Assembly (NCBI GenBank): GCA_001800605.1
Contig: MGVS01000039.1
Span: 1 to 56,232 of the forward strand
Length of the DNA stretch: 56,232 nucleotides
Direction of reading: 5' to 3'
Source: Elusimicrobia bacterium RIFOXYD2_FULL_34_15
GTDB lineage: Bacteria > Elusimicrobiota > UBA8919
Position numbers and translations under genes: made by a program. Shown here in pieces: positions 8,187-16,816 of this stretch; position 1 is the stretch's first letter; the number at the start of each line of letters is the position of its first letter. The notes under the pieces are model-generated. The model did no database searches, had not been told where the DNA came from, and saw only the letters and a list, made by a program, of their open reading frames with translations.

Positions 8187-10322
8187 TTACCCTTTCCCTG
8201 CTTTTAAATTAATTTTTAATGTAAAATTATATTTTTCTTTCGGCTTTAAATTGAGTTTTCTATTAATAGTAACTGACGAACCCTGATAAGTTTTTTCGAA
8301 ACCACCATCTGATAATGAAATTGTCCAAATTGGAAATACCCAAAAATCAAAACTATCAGATACATCCATCTTGAGGGCCAGATTATTATATATATCATTC
8401 ATTGCAAAAGATTTTATCGTATCAAAAGAGGTCTTCGCTGAAAATCTTTCTTTCTTTGCTCCGGCCATATAAAAACAATTATCATCCTCGGGATTTGAAA
8501 ATCCAAAATTAAACTCGCAACCATACCAAAACTCCCAATCTTTTTCATAATTGTTTACAATTTGGTATTGAATATTAATTATCTGCTCATTTATAGATAT
8601 TGTCTTTTGCACTTCAGCAGGTATTAGACCTGATGGAAGCCAGAGAAAACCATTTCGTTTTAATGTTATATTTTCATTTTTTTTGCCGGATGCTATTTCC
8701 AATTTATACGGTTGATTTACAAAATCTCCTACTTCACCGTATTCACAATTAGAATATTTTTCCAGATTGGTATCGTTATGAAAAAAATGATCAATCAAGG
8801 AATTCCTGTTATACCAGTCATATTTAAGATATTTTTCTAAACCGAGTTCTTTTGTATAATAAGTTCCCTTTATCGGCTCCGCCTTTTCATCTACATTTTT
8901 TATTATAGAAACATCAACTTTTTTATGATATGCTTCAAATCTCCTGGTTAAAACATCCGTTAAATTATAACTTACCGGCTTGAAATCAATTTCTGTAATC
9001 GCACCGCCACAAGACGGTTTTACATAAACATTTATATTTTTATTTGAGAGTATAGCCTCGTTTTGCCCGTCTTTATCGAAATCAATAATGTCTTTAGAAA
9101 TTATCGGTTTTGATCCCGAATCCAGAACATTTTCCGCATCTATTAAACTTTTATAAATTGCATGCCTTAAATGAGGCAGGTACAATCCGCCAAATACACC
9201 ATGCCAATAAGCACAATTACATTGACCCTTATAAAGAGAATCTATTGCCTGCTCTATTTGTGAAACTGTCTTTTTATTTTTTTCTTCTGAGCCGGTTTCT
9301 TTATTTAAATTTAACGATTGAATCTTATCGCCGATATAAAGCATTTTTTTATGCATGTTGTTAGATTCAGTGTATTTTGTCAAAAAATTTCTCCAAAAAC
9401 CGCCTCGTAAAAATCTTTTTGTGTTAGCATCAGCATGTGATACAATTTTTTCAAAATCAACCTGAGATTTTGCGGGTAGTGACCACTCGCTCATCTCGAA
9501 ATACGAAGCAGTCGGCAGATAGATTCGGCCTCTTGCCGGATATTGCTTCATATATTCAGAAAAAGTTGTTGTATTAATCCAATCAGAATTTTTTTCTAAT
9601 AATGTTAAAAAATTTTCTAGCCATTTTTCTTCATAACATGTTTTGAAGGTTTCAGGCCACAATCCGAATTTCTCGCCATCGTCAACCATTACAAGCAGGT
9701 CTGACGGTTCATCGGATACATGACTCCTCAGATATTCTATAGTTTCTTCGGGTTCGGCAAACGGTGTTAAATATCTTAATTTTTGATTTATAGTGAAAAT
9801 TTTTAAAGCAAAACCCTGCTCTTCAGTTATAAAATACCCTTTCAATTTATTTTCTTCAATCCCTGACGCTAAAAAGGGTGCGTCATCCAAAATAACATAC
9901 TCAATACCTGCATCATTAAGCGATTTTGCTAATGACGGCTCCCAAACTCTTTCAGCCAACCACATACCTTTTGCTTTATATGAAAACTTTTTATCTATGT
10001 AACTGCTGAGTTTTGAAATTTGGCCTAATTTGTCTCTATCCGGGATTATAGACATTATTGGTTCATAATATCCGCCTGTTAAGAGCTCTGCTTGCCCTTT
10101 TTTAACAAGAGTTTTCAATTTATTTAGTATTTCCGGATTTTTTCTTTCAAAAAAATCAATTAAAGGACCTGTATAATGAAAGACTGCTTTTATTTTTGGA
10201 TATTTCTTTATAGTGTCTAAAAATGGTTCATATGCCATTCTTGTTGCCATATCAAAAATATCATCATAATTACCTACCGGCTGATGATTATGAACACCAA
10301 AAATAAAATTTATCTTCTTCAT
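8187..10322 (-). CDS. GH57 4-alpha-glucanotransferase / alpha-amylase-type enzyme
   Basis: 711 residues. The N-terminal GH57 barrel begins FIFGVHNHQPVGN, with the predicted nucleophile Glu124 (GMWLAERVWEPS) and acid/base Asp214 or 215 (VMVDDGEKFGLWPETF), matching the Thermococcus litoralis 4-alpha-glucanotransferase type. The C-terminal ~350 residues resemble the DUF1925/DUF1926 beta-sandwich domains of that enzyme. There is no signal peptide, so it should act in the cytoplasm on glycogen-like glucan or maltodextrin, transferring alpha-1,4 chains. A GH57 branching enzyme and a DUF4912 protein lie in the same cluster. The ATG sits right behind a GTAAYGR repeat and has no clear ribosome site. 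An amylase activity cannot be excluded. Confidence 0.9.
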   Translation of the reverse strand: MKKINFIFGVHNHQPVGNYDDIFDMATRMAYEPFLDTIKKYPKIKAVFHYTGPLIDFFERKNPEILNKLKTLVKKGQAELLTGGYYEPIMSIIPDRDKLGQISKLSSYIDKKFSYKAKGMWLAERVWEPSLAKSLNDAGIEYVILDDAPFLASGIEENKLKGYFITEEQGFALKIFTINQKLRYLTPFAEPEETIEYLRSHVSDEPSDLLVMVDDGEKFGLWPETFKTCYEEKWLENFLTLLEKNSDWINTTTFSEYMKQYPARGRIYLPTASYFEMSEWSLPAKSQVDFEKIVSHADANTKRFLRGGFWRNFLTKYTESNNMHKKMLYIGDKIQSLNLNKETGSEEKNKKTVSQIEQAIDSLYKGQCNCAYWHGVFGGLYLPHLRHAIYKSLIDAENVLDSGSKPIISKDIIDFDKDGQNEAILSNKNINVYVKPSCGGAITEIDFKPVSYNLTDVLTRRFEAYHKKVDVSIIKNVDEKAEPIKGTYYTKELGLEKYLKYDWYNRNSLIDHFFHNDTNLEKYSNCEYGEVGDFVNQPYKLEIASGKKNENITLKRNGFLWLPSGLIPAEVQKTISINEQIINIQYQIVNNYEKDWEFWYGCEFNFGFSNPEDDNCFYMAGAKKERFSAKTSFDTIKSFAMNDIYNNLALKMDVSDSFDFWVFPIWTISLSDGGFEKTYQGSSVTINRKLNLKPKEKYNFTLKINLKAGKG

Positions 10323-10434
10323 ATTACTTATTACCCAGCTTGTCCCGACCCATCGGGATTACTCATTACTTGTCACTCATCACTCGTTACCCCCGCCACT
10401 AGGTCTTCGGCGGGCAAGCATTACTCGTTACCGA
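10323..10434. repeat. Repeat cluster after the mannose-type IIA gene
   Basis: GTAAYGR heptads (read on the minus strand) at 10361-10390 and 10421-10434, the hairpin TCCCGACCCATCGGGA at 10342-10357, and a CCGCCACT...CGGCGGG palindrome at 10392-10413. The heptads begin 5 bases past the stop codon of the upstream IIA gene. Confidence 0.7.
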
Positions 10435-10438
10435 TTTT

Positions 10439-10846
10439 CTATGCTCTGAAGAAATTTCCCTTTAAATCCATTATTGATGCTTTTGCATCACTTAATACTT
10501 TTTCTTTTAGTTCCAACAATGTCAATTTCTGCCTATGTGTAAATGCAGACATAACCATATATAGATTAACACCGCTTAATATTTCAATCTTGTTGTTAAA
10601 TTTTTTTAAAAGAGATGTGCAGACAACCGAAGGGGTACCGCCTACTAAATCAAGTAATATAAGCAAACCGTTTTCAATGTTAAATGCTTTTATTATTTTT
10701 TCAAGCCGGATTTCGACAGATTTAGGATCTTCATTGCTTTTTATAGATACTGCGGCCGAAAACTGCTGTTCACCTATTATGTTTCGGGCAGTTTTCAAAA
10801 GCGTTGCCCCGAAATCTTCGTGTGTAATAATTAGAATATTAATCAT
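10439..10846 (-). CDS. PTS mannose-type EIIA protein
   Basis: About 135 residues, the size of a single EIIA(Man) domain. It takes phosphate from HPr on the predicted active His9 (IIITHEDFG). Further family marks are LLILLDLVGGTPS and the C-terminal helix. The ATG at 10846 was chosen because the fold begins with MINILIITHE; the upstream ORF extension is repeat-derived. No IIB, IIC or IID gene is nearby, so a regulatory role, as for the orphan EIIA(Man) proteins of delta- and alphaproteobacterial hprK clusters, is more likely than sugar uptake. It ends in TAG, which helps show that this organism uses TAG as a stop. Confidence 0.93.
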   Translation of the reverse strand: MINILIITHEDFGATLLKTARNIIGEQQFSAAVSIKSNEDPKSVEIRLEKIIKAFNIENGLLILLDLVGGTPSVVCTSLLKKFNNKIEILSGVNLYMVMSAFTHRQKLTLLELKEKVLSDAKASIMDLKGNFFRA

Positions 10847-10859
10847 TTTTTCGTTAGAA

Positions 10860-11028
10860 AAGCCGAGACCACCACCGAACCGTAGATGGGCAGGCAAACT
10901 CGGCAACTCTTTCAACTTTTAACTTCCAACATCGTTCTCTTGTTCTGAAGTTCTGCTGTTCTATAAACTATGAACTCTTTACTATGAACTTTTTTACATT
11001 TTACTCATTACCCGTTACTCGTTACTTA
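10860..11028. repeat. Repeat-filled gap between the branching-enzyme and EIIA genes
   Basis: Four tandem 8-base units GTTCTNNN lie at 10934-10965, followed by repeated ACTATGAACT units (about 10966-10990) and GTAAYGR heptads at 11001-11028 on the minus strand, 17 bases beyond the stop codon of the branching enzyme. Confidence 0.7.
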
Positions 11029-11045
11029 TTCTTTTCCTTCTATGT

Positions 11046-12626
11046 TTATATGTATACTTTGTAATCAATATTCGGAAAAATGTTATTTCTTCTCTCTAAA
11101 TCACGTAAAAAACCTTCATCAATTTGATTGCTTTTCACCTGCTCGTATAATTTCGTAAATTGATAAATGTGGTTTTTAGTTCTTTTGCATGCATATGCCA
11201 CCATCGTTCCGGTTGTCATTATGAACGCCCAGTCAGAAGATTGTGCAAGAAGTAATTCACGTGCTGCCTGATTTAGTGCCCGTTTCTTTAAACCATGTGC
11301 ACTTGGATTTTCCACTGCAATTTCAATCATTCTTTCTGATGCCTTATGAAGATGCCTGTAAATCCAGTCATTTGCCCCGTTAAGCCATACCTCATTATAA
11401 CCTTTATCCCCCCAAGATGACATTGATGGTTGAATTACCTGATTTTCGGGATACATCTGCAAATATTCACTTGGAGTAATTGGCGTTATTGTCTTTTGGT
11501 CGTAATACATTTTCCTGAATAAAAATTCAATAAATTCCGGTCCTTCGTACCACCAGTGCCCAAAAAGTTCTGCATCATACATTGAAACAATCACAGGTTT
11601 TCTTTTAAGGAAAGAATGTAAAAACTCAACTTGTTTTTCACGATTAAACAAAAAATTACCGGCGTGGCTTGCTGCTATATCCCTTGCTTCATCCGGATCA
11701 TATGGCTGCTTTTCCGAAAGCCCTACTTTACCTGTAATTTTAAAATACTTTAATCCGATGTTTCTTCTTACTCCGTCAGAATGCAAATATGGTTTTACAT
11801 AATTATAATCTAAATCGTAACCAAGATCCCTGTAAAATTCTCTATATTTATAATCACCGGGATATCCGATTTCGGCAGACCAGACCTGATGAGCCGATTC
11901 CATGTCTCTCGCAAAAGCGGCAACACCAGAAGGGCAATATACCGGTGCGAATACACCATAACGGGGTCTTGGCGAACCGTATAATATACCGTGTGTATCT
12001 ACAAAAAAGTATCTTAATTTCTGTTCTTTTAAAACATAATCATCACCGGGATTATAAGCACATTCGGCAAGCCATATTCCTTTTGGCTTTCTGTGAAATT
12101 TATCCTTATAATCGTCAACTGCCGTTTTTATCTGGGCTCGTACTGCATTTCTATGAATCTTTAAAGGTAAAAAACCGTGAGTGGCACAGCAGGTTATTAT
12201 TTCTAATTTTCCTTCATCCTGAATTTTTCTAAAACCATTTATCAAATTCCCATGATGCTTTTCAACAATCTGTCTGCATTTTTTTAATTTTCTTTCATAC
12301 ATTAAAGCTGTCTTATGAAATTGATGCTGGTTTTGGGTTCTAAATACTTCCTTTTCTGAAAGATCTATGAGTTTTTCAAGATGTCTTTTATATCTTCCCA
12401 TCAGAAGTTCATCTGAAAACATGGCACATAGAGTCGGCGTTAAAGACATTGTAATACGAAAATCAACACCCTCAGAAATGAGACGCTCGTACATATCTAA
12501 AAGTGGAATATATGTTTCGGTAGCCGCTTCGAAAAACCAATCTTCTTCTAAAAAATCATCGTACTCGGGATGACGGATAAAAGGAAGGTGTGCGTGCAAA
12601 ACCAGACAAAGGTGACCTTGTTCCAT
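11046..12626 (-). CDS. GH57 1,4-alpha-glucan branching enzyme
   Basis: 526 residues, matching the bacterial/archaeal GH57 branching enzymes. It would form alpha-1,6 branches in glycogen. The start LCLVLHAHLPFIRHPE is typical. The predicted nucleophile is Glu188 (KGIWLAECAYNPG) and the acid/base Asp351 (VSMYDAELFGHWWYEG). The C-terminal helical DUF1957 domain contains SSDWAFIMTTGTMVAYA. An AGGAA site precedes the ATG. The upstream gene encodes a DUF4912 protein, and the next gene downstream is the mannose-type EIIA. No signal peptide is present. Confidence 0.94.
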   Translation of the reverse strand: MEQGHLCLVLHAHLPFIRHPEYDDFLEEDWFFEAATETYIPLLDMYERLISEGVDFRITMSLTPTLCAMFSDELLMGRYKRHLEKLIDLSEKEVFRTQNQHQFHKTALMYERKLKKCRQIVEKHHGNLINGFRKIQDEGKLEIITCCATHGFLPLKIHRNAVRAQIKTAVDDYKDKFHRKPKGIWLAECAYNPGDDYVLKEQKLRYFFVDTHGILYGSPRPRYGVFAPVYCPSGVAAFARDMESAHQVWSAEIGYPGDYKYREFYRDLGYDLDYNYVKPYLHSDGVRRNIGLKYFKITGKVGLSEKQPYDPDEARDIAASHAGNFLFNREKQVEFLHSFLKRKPVIVSMYDAELFGHWWYEGPEFIEFLFRKMYYDQKTITPITPSEYLQMYPENQVIQPSMSSWGDKGYNEVWLNGANDWIYRHLHKASERMIEIAVENPSAHGLKKRALNQAARELLLAQSSDWAFIMTTGTMVAYACKRTKNHIYQFTKLYEQVKSNQIDEGFLRDLERRNNIFPNIDYKVYI

Positions 12627-12640
12627 AAATTTTTCCTAAT

Positions 12641-12755
12641 AAATGATTACACAGATTTTCAACACCGATTACACTTATTAGAACCTAATCCTTAGAAAAA
12701 TCTGTGTAATCTGCCTTTTAATCTGTGTAATCAAACATCCGTTTTTAGGATGTTT
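12641..12755. repeat. Composite repeat plus hairpin at the 3' end of the DUF4912 gene
   Basis: GATTACACAGATT and ATCTGTGTAATC units in opposite orientations are followed by a hairpin AAACATCC/GGATGTTT (12733-12755) abutting the stop codon. Read on the plus strand it has a T-rich tail; on the minus strand, where the gene lies, it does not. Confidence 0.7.
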
Positions 12756-13618
12756 TATTTTGTTTTTCTTTCTGCTGTTATCGTTATATGACGTTCATCA
12801 ACCCCATCTTCTGAAACTGCCTGTATAGCATGTTCCTGAAAACCATCAGGAAATGCAAATCTTAATGAGAATGTACCATCGGGATTCAATTTAATCGGCT
12901 TGCCGCTTACGGTTAAAGATGCTGTCGGTTCAGTTGCTCCATAGATAATTAGTTCAGCATCTGCAATAAGCCAGAATTTTCTTTCTTTTCCCAGCGGTTT
13001 TCTGAATGAACTTGAACCGGAAAACGCACCCGATGAAATTACGCTTAGCATTTCCCATCTCTTTGCAAGCAACTTTGCCATTTCTAATGAGCCAACACCA
13101 ATTTTATCAACACCGGAAAGTTTCATTAATCTGTCATAATCGCCCATTAATAGCATCCATTGTTCATCGGTGATATCTGAAACTCTATCTGCCGGAAGTG
13201 AAATAATGTTTGATCTTAAAAGCAATATGAATTTTCCGTCTTTGGTCTTGAGACCAAGCTCAACACACCAGGACCTACCCGAAAAATCAACTCTAATATA
13301 CCAATTTTGTGCATTCAAAGATACAGAATTATCCTTAAAACCTATGGAATTAACTCCATTGAAGTTGCTCACCCCTGTAACATCGTGAATGCGCAAGACA
13401 ATTTGTGCATTTTCAAAAATATCATTACCATATTTACTTTTTATTTCCTGTTTCTTGCCTTCGGTAAGTTCCCAATAAGCAAATATCCAATATGGATCCC
13501 TTGGTAATATAACAATGCGGTCGTCACCATATGTTTCCGGTATCGAATATCCGACATCAACAAAACCTTCCTGTTTTTTTTCTTTCTTTCCCATTGGAGA
13601 AGATGGATTTTGAGACAT
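12755..13618 (-). CDS. DUF4912 domain protein linked to alpha-glucan enzymes
   Basis: 287 residues. The N-terminal ~160 residues fit DUF4912 (RIVILPRDPYWIFAYWELTE, VLRIHDVTG, WYIRVDFSGRSWCVELG). Residues about 215-280 look like a small beta-sandwich (AELIIYGATEPTASLTVSGKPIKLNPDGTFSLRFAFPDG), similar to carbohydrate-binding or Ig-like folds. No signal peptide or membrane segment is seen. Family members often occur beside GH57 genes, and here the next gene downstream is the branching enzyme, so a helper or glucan-binding role is inferred. An AAGAAGGGGG site precedes the ATG. Confidence 0.85.
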   Translation of the reverse strand: MSQNPSSPMGKKEKKQEGFVDVGYSIPETYGDDRIVILPRDPYWIFAYWELTEGKKQEIKSKYGNDIFENAQIVLRIHDVTGVSNFNGVNSIGFKDNSVSLNAQNWYIRVDFSGRSWCVELGLKTKDGKFILLLRSNIISLPADRVSDITDEQWMLLMGDYDRLMKLSGVDKIGVGSLEMAKLLAKRWEMLSVISSGAFSGSSSFRKPLGKERKFWLIADAELIIYGATEPTASLTVSGKPIKLNPDGTFSLRFAFPDGFQEHAIQAVSEDGVDERHITITAERKTK

Positions 13619-13654
13619 AGTCTGCCCCCTTCTTAAACATACTCTACAATTTTA

Positions 13655-13683
13655 AATTTACTATTCTACTCGTTTAGATTCAA
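13655..13683 (-). promoter_or_regulatory. Possible promoter for the DUF4912-GH57-EIIA group
   Basis: On the minus strand TTGAAT (13678-13683) and TAAATT (13655-13660) are 17 bases apart, with an AT-rich leader of about 30 bases. This 214-base gap (13619-13832) has no repeats, unlike most gaps here, which fits a promoter region. Confidence 0.4.
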
Positions 13684-13832
13684 CTATATATATCTAGATT
13701 CCCATATTACTAAACTAAAATAATTTTACTCCGTAAAACATGCTTCCGTGACTCTTAAATAAATCTTTATTATTTTATTCCACTTAAATGTCAAATATGT
13801 ATATAAGCTTACAAACCAATCTCTAACTGGGC

Positions 13833-14696
13833 TTATCTTCCAATATCTCTGTGTTTCAAAGTTACAGAAAATCCCTTTTTGCCCAAATAATCTCCCAAAG
13901 CATTAGCAAGAACTACCGAACGGTGTTTGCCACCGGTACAGCCAAGAGCGATTGATAAATATGATTTTCCTTCCTTTACATATTTAGGAATTATATTTGC
14001 TATCATAGAAAAAAATGATTTTGTGAATTTTTTTGCATCTTCAAAACCCATCACATATTTCTTAACTTTTTTATCATTACCGGTATGGTTCTTAAGAGCT
14101 TCTACATAATAGGGATTAGGTAAAAATCTTACATCCATTACTATATCGGCATCTGAAGGAACACCATATTTATAACCAAAAGAAATTATTGTGATCCTCA
14201 TCTCTTCTTTCTGCGATACTTTCAATAAATCAGCAATGTTTTCTTTAAGCTCCTGAAGATTCATGTTTGAAGTATCGATAACTTTCGATGCCTGAGCTTT
14301 TATATTTGATAAAATAGCGCGTTCTGTTTTAATTGATTCTGTAATGGATTTTCCTATCGGATGCTTTCGCCTGGTTTCGCTGAATCTCCTAAACAACACC
14401 TCATCAGAAGCATCCATGAATAGAATTCTTGGCTGGATACTAAGCCCGGAGATTATTTTTGGGAAATTTGAAAGATCTTCACCTTCTCTGATATCTATGC
14501 CAAGCACTATTTTTTTAAATCTTGAATCTCTTGAGCTTGTACCAAGTGATACGAATTTATCAACTAAAGAAAGTGGCAAATTATCAACACAAAAAAAACC
14601 TAAATCCTCAAAACATTTTATTGCCTGGCTTTTCCCTGCTCCGGATATGCCTGTAATTATAAAAAATTGTGTTTCTTTACTATTGCTTTTGTTCAT
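13833..14696 (-). CDS. rapZ: RapZ/YvcJ-type nucleotide-binding RNase adapter protein
   Basis: 287 residues, full length. The N-terminal P-loop ITGISGAGKSQA lies at about residues 16-23. The C-terminal domain has the conserved SFGYKYGVPSDADIVMDVRFLPNPYY and IALGCTGGKHRSVVLANAL blocks and ends HRDIGR. In E. coli RapZ binds small RNAs and RNase E to control amino-sugar synthesis; in Bacillus YvcJ hydrolyses GTP. Which applies here is unknown. It overlaps the end of hprK by 17 bases, the usual neighbourhood, and was probably translated from the same message. Confidence 0.95.
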   Translation of the reverse strand: MNKSNSKETQFFIITGISGAGKSQAIKCFEDLGFFCVDNLPLSLVDKFVSLGTSSRDSRFKKIVLGIDIREGEDLSNFPKIISGLSIQPRILFMDASDEVLFRRFSETRRKHPIGKSITESIKTERAILSNIKAQASKVIDTSNMNLQELKENIADLLKVSQKEEMRITIISFGYKYGVPSDADIVMDVRFLPNPYYVEALKNHTGNDKKVKKYVMGFEDAKKFTKSFFSMIANIIPKYVKEGKSYLSIALGCTGGKHRSVVLANALGDYLGKKGFSVTLKHRDIGR

Positions 14697-15639
14697 TATT
14701 TTTCTTTCTATCTTCTTCTCTCATCATTTCAATAAGCCGTTTATTTAAGTCCTGCGCAGCATGATAACCGCGTAATTTAAGACGCTGGTTCATAGCTGCT
14801 ATTTCTATAATACCCGCAATGTTTCTACCCGGTTTTACAGGAATAGTTACTTCCGGAATCTTAACACCCAATATCTCAGTGTATTTATCATCAAGTCCAA
14901 GGCGTTCATATTCTTTTTCTCCGGCCCAGTTTTCAAGCTGGACAAGCAACTCAACCTTAGTTGAATCCATAACAGAGAATATTCCAAAAAGATTTCTTAT
15001 ATCAATAATACCGATGCCTCTTATCTCCATATGATGTCTAATAAGTTCTTCTCCTGAACCCATAAGAACATCACCTGACTGCCTTTTTATTTCAACAACA
15101 TCATCAGCAACAAGAACATGCCCTCTTTTTATGAGTTCTAGCGCTGTTTCTGATTTTCCAATAGATGCATTGCCAAAAATTAAAACACCCATGCCTGAAA
15201 CATTGACCAAAACTCCGTGTTTCACTATAGAAGGAGCCAGCATATCTTCTAAAAATAGTGTAAGCCCTGTCGAGAACTTTCCTGTTTCTAAAGATGTTTT
15301 TATGATGGGTATTTCTTCTTCCTTTGATAGCTTTAAAAATTCTATAGGTATATCAAGATTTCTTGTTACAATTATAGTAGGAATTTCATAGGAAAATATT
15401 TTTTTGAAAACTTCTTCTTTTACCAGATGTGATTTGAGGTATGTTATTTCTCCTAAACCGATTATCTGAACGCGTTGATAAGGAAAATAATCGAAAAAAC
15501 CTGTCAGCACCAGACCCATTCTGTTTATTTCAGCAACAGTTATTTTTCTATTTAACCCTTCCTCTCCTGAAGCAATTTCTAACGAAAACTCCGTTTCTTT
15601 TTTTTCAAAAAAATCTCGTATAGTGATACTTTTATCCAT
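14680..15639 (-). CDS. hprK: HPr kinase/phosphorylase
   Basis: 319 residues with the family layout. The N-terminal domain (residues 1-130) precedes the kinase domain, which has His141 (KHGVLVNVSG), the P-loop GNASIGKSETALEL (156-163 core) and the HPrK signature MEIRGIGIIDI. It phosphorylates and dephosphorylates Ser46 of HPr in response to ATP, phosphate and sugar phosphates. The ATG at 15639 was chosen because the upstream ORF extension is CAGNAYN repeat translation and the fold begins ITIRDFFEKKE. It ends in TAG. The gene lies between ptsN and rapZ. Confidence 0.95.
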   Translation of the reverse strand: MDKSITIRDFFEKKETEFSLEIASGEEGLNRKITVAEINRMGLVLTGFFDYFPYQRVQIIGLGEITYLKSHLVKEEVFKKIFSYEIPTIIVTRNLDIPIEFLKLSKEEEIPIIKTSLETGKFSTGLTLFLEDMLAPSIVKHGVLVNVSGMGVLIFGNASIGKSETALELIKRGHVLVADDVVEIKRQSGDVLMGSGEELIRHHMEIRGIGIIDIRNLFGIFSVMDSTKVELLVQLENWAGEKEYERLGLDDKYTEILGVKIPEVTIPVKPGRNIAGIIEIAAMNQRLKLRGYHAAQDLNKRLIEMMREEDRKKNNEQKQ

Positions 15640-15647
15640 TATTTTCT

Positions 15648-15737
15648 CAGTATACAGTATACAGTACACAGTTTTTAGATAACCTTATTTTTTGTCTACT
15701 CACTGTATCCTGTAGTCTGTATCCTGTGTACTGCAGT
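15648..15737. repeat. Inverted CAGNAYN heptad arrays between ptsN and hprK
   Basis: Heptads CAGTATA, CAGTATA, CAGTACA, CAG at 15648-15672 face the reverse-complement arm CTGTATC...CTGTGTACTG at 15702-15733. The arms can pair as an imperfect hairpin around an AT-rich loop. Confidence 0.75.
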
Positions 15738-15738
15738 A

Positions 15739-16197
15739 TTATAGTTCGTCTTCTTCCTTTATTATTTTAATAACTTCGTGAGAAGATTGAGCGTCCCTTA
15801 AGGATTGTCTGAAAAATTTATCTTTCAATAACCTTGAAATTTTTGCAATCGCCTGCAAGTGTTCGCTTATTGATTCAGGCGGAGCAATCATTAAAAAAAC
15901 TATATAAACAGGTTCGCCGTCAAGAGAATCAAAATCAACACCAGCTCTGGAAATACCTAAAGATGCAACTATCTTGGAAACCTCTTCGCTTTTTGCATGC
16001 GGTATCGCAACACCTTGGCCGATACCGGTAGACCCTGTACTTTCTCTCTTCATAATAGCTTCTATAGTTTTATCAACACTTTTTACAAGTTTCTTTTTAG
16101 CCAACACATCTATAAGTTCGTTGATAACCTCTTTCTTAGTTTTTCCTTTTAAATCCGTGATAACTAAATTTTCCGATAAAAAATCCAAAATTTTCAT
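15739..16197 (-). CDS. ptsN: PTS fructose/nitrogen-type EIIA protein
   Basis: 152 residues, the size of EIIA(Ntr). The predicted phosphorylated residue is His67 in GIGQGVAIPHAKS, followed by the conserved YIVFLMIAPPESISEHLQAIAKISRLL. Position between hpf and hprK matches ptsN in proteobacteria. A strong AAGGAGGAG site overlaps the end of hpf. It likely receives phosphate from HPr and acts as a regulator, for example of transporters or the stringent response; the target is unknown. Confidence 0.94.
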   Translation of the reverse strand: MKILDFLSENLVITDLKGKTKKEVINELIDVLAKKKLVKSVDKTIEAIMKRESTGSTGIGQGVAIPHAKSEEVSKIVASLGISRAGVDFDSLDGEPVYIVFLMIAPPESISEHLQAIAKISRLLKDKFFRQSLRDAQSSHEVIKIIKEEDEL

Positions 16198-16198
16198 G

Positions 16199-16732
16199 CT
16201 ACGAACTCCTCCTTTTCTCTATCTCAATTAAACCATAACCAGAATCGTATTTTTTATGAATTACCGACAATTTGTTATTTTGACTGTTAGTAAATACTAA
16301 AAACGCGTAATCATTCTCGGTCAAACTTTCCAGTGCTTCATTAACACTTAAAATCTCGGGAATAAATTTTCTCTTTTTTAAATCTACTGATTCCGCCGGA
16401 GATTGAAATGATTTTTCCTCCAACAACAAATATTTTTCTGCTTTTCTATGACCCTTAATTTTCTCTTTTTCTTTTAATAATTGCAGTTCAACTTTATCGA
16501 CAGCCATATCTACCGCAGAATGAAAATCTGTCGATTTCTTTTTAACTTTTAATGTAACACCCAGTAAATTAATAACAATTTCGACAAAATAAAGATATTT
16601 TTCGCGGCTTAAAAAAACTTCAATTTCATTGATATTTGGAAAAATCTTATGGCTTTTAGCTAATTTTTCATTAATATAATCTAACAACGAATTTGGAACT
16701 TTAACTTTTATAGTCCTAATATTGATTACCAT
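16199..16732 (-). CDS. hpf: Ribosome hibernation promoting factor, long form
   Basis: 177 residues with the S30AE domain at residues 1-100 and the C-terminal dimerization domain (FIPEILSVNEALESLTENDYAFLVFTN) that defines long HPF. The long form alone drives 100S ribosome dimers in stationary phase in most bacteria outside the gammaproteobacteria. A GGGAGGAGC ribosome site and a good promoter precede it. It ends in TAG 1 base before the ptsN ATG. In proteobacteria rpoN sits between lptB and hpf; it is missing here. Confidence 0.95.
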   Translation of the reverse strand: MVINIRTIKVKVPNSLLDYINEKLAKSHKIFPNINEIEVFLSREKYLYFVEIVINLLGVTLKVKKKSTDFHSAVDMAVDKVELQLLKEKEKIKGHRKAEKYLLLEEKSFQSPAESVDLKKRKFIPEILSVNEALESLTENDYAFLVFTNSQNNKLSVIHKKYDSGYGLIEIEKRRSS

Positions 16733-16750
16733 TGCTCCTCCCGAACCTAT

Positions 16751-16778
16751 ATAATACTAAAATCACGAATAAAGTCAA
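16751..16778 (-). promoter_or_regulatory. Sigma-70-type promoter for hpf-ptsN
   Basis: On the minus strand TTGACT (16773-16778) is followed after 16 bases by TATTAT (16751-16756), about 20 bases before the hpf ATG. The short leader carries the ribosome site. This suggests that hpf-ptsN-hprK-rapZ is expressed apart from the lpt genes. Confidence 0.6.
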
Positions 16779-16816
16779 CTATTTATACACAAAAATTAAA
16801 AATTACCTGCCCCTAC

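Noticed and set aside
10284-10922. A 212-codon plus-strand frame
   Set aside because: It covers the EIIA gene antisense and begins in GTAAYGR and TCCCGA repeat DNA; the EIIA protein on the minus strand is clearly the real gene.
12733-12755. Classical Rho-independent terminator for the DUF4912 gene
   Set aside because: The hairpin has a T-rich tail on the plus strand only; the gene is on the minus strand, where no U-run follows.
16733-16816. rpoN between lptB and hpf
   Set aside because: Only 84 bases with a promoter separate the genes; no sigma-54 coding sequence exists there.
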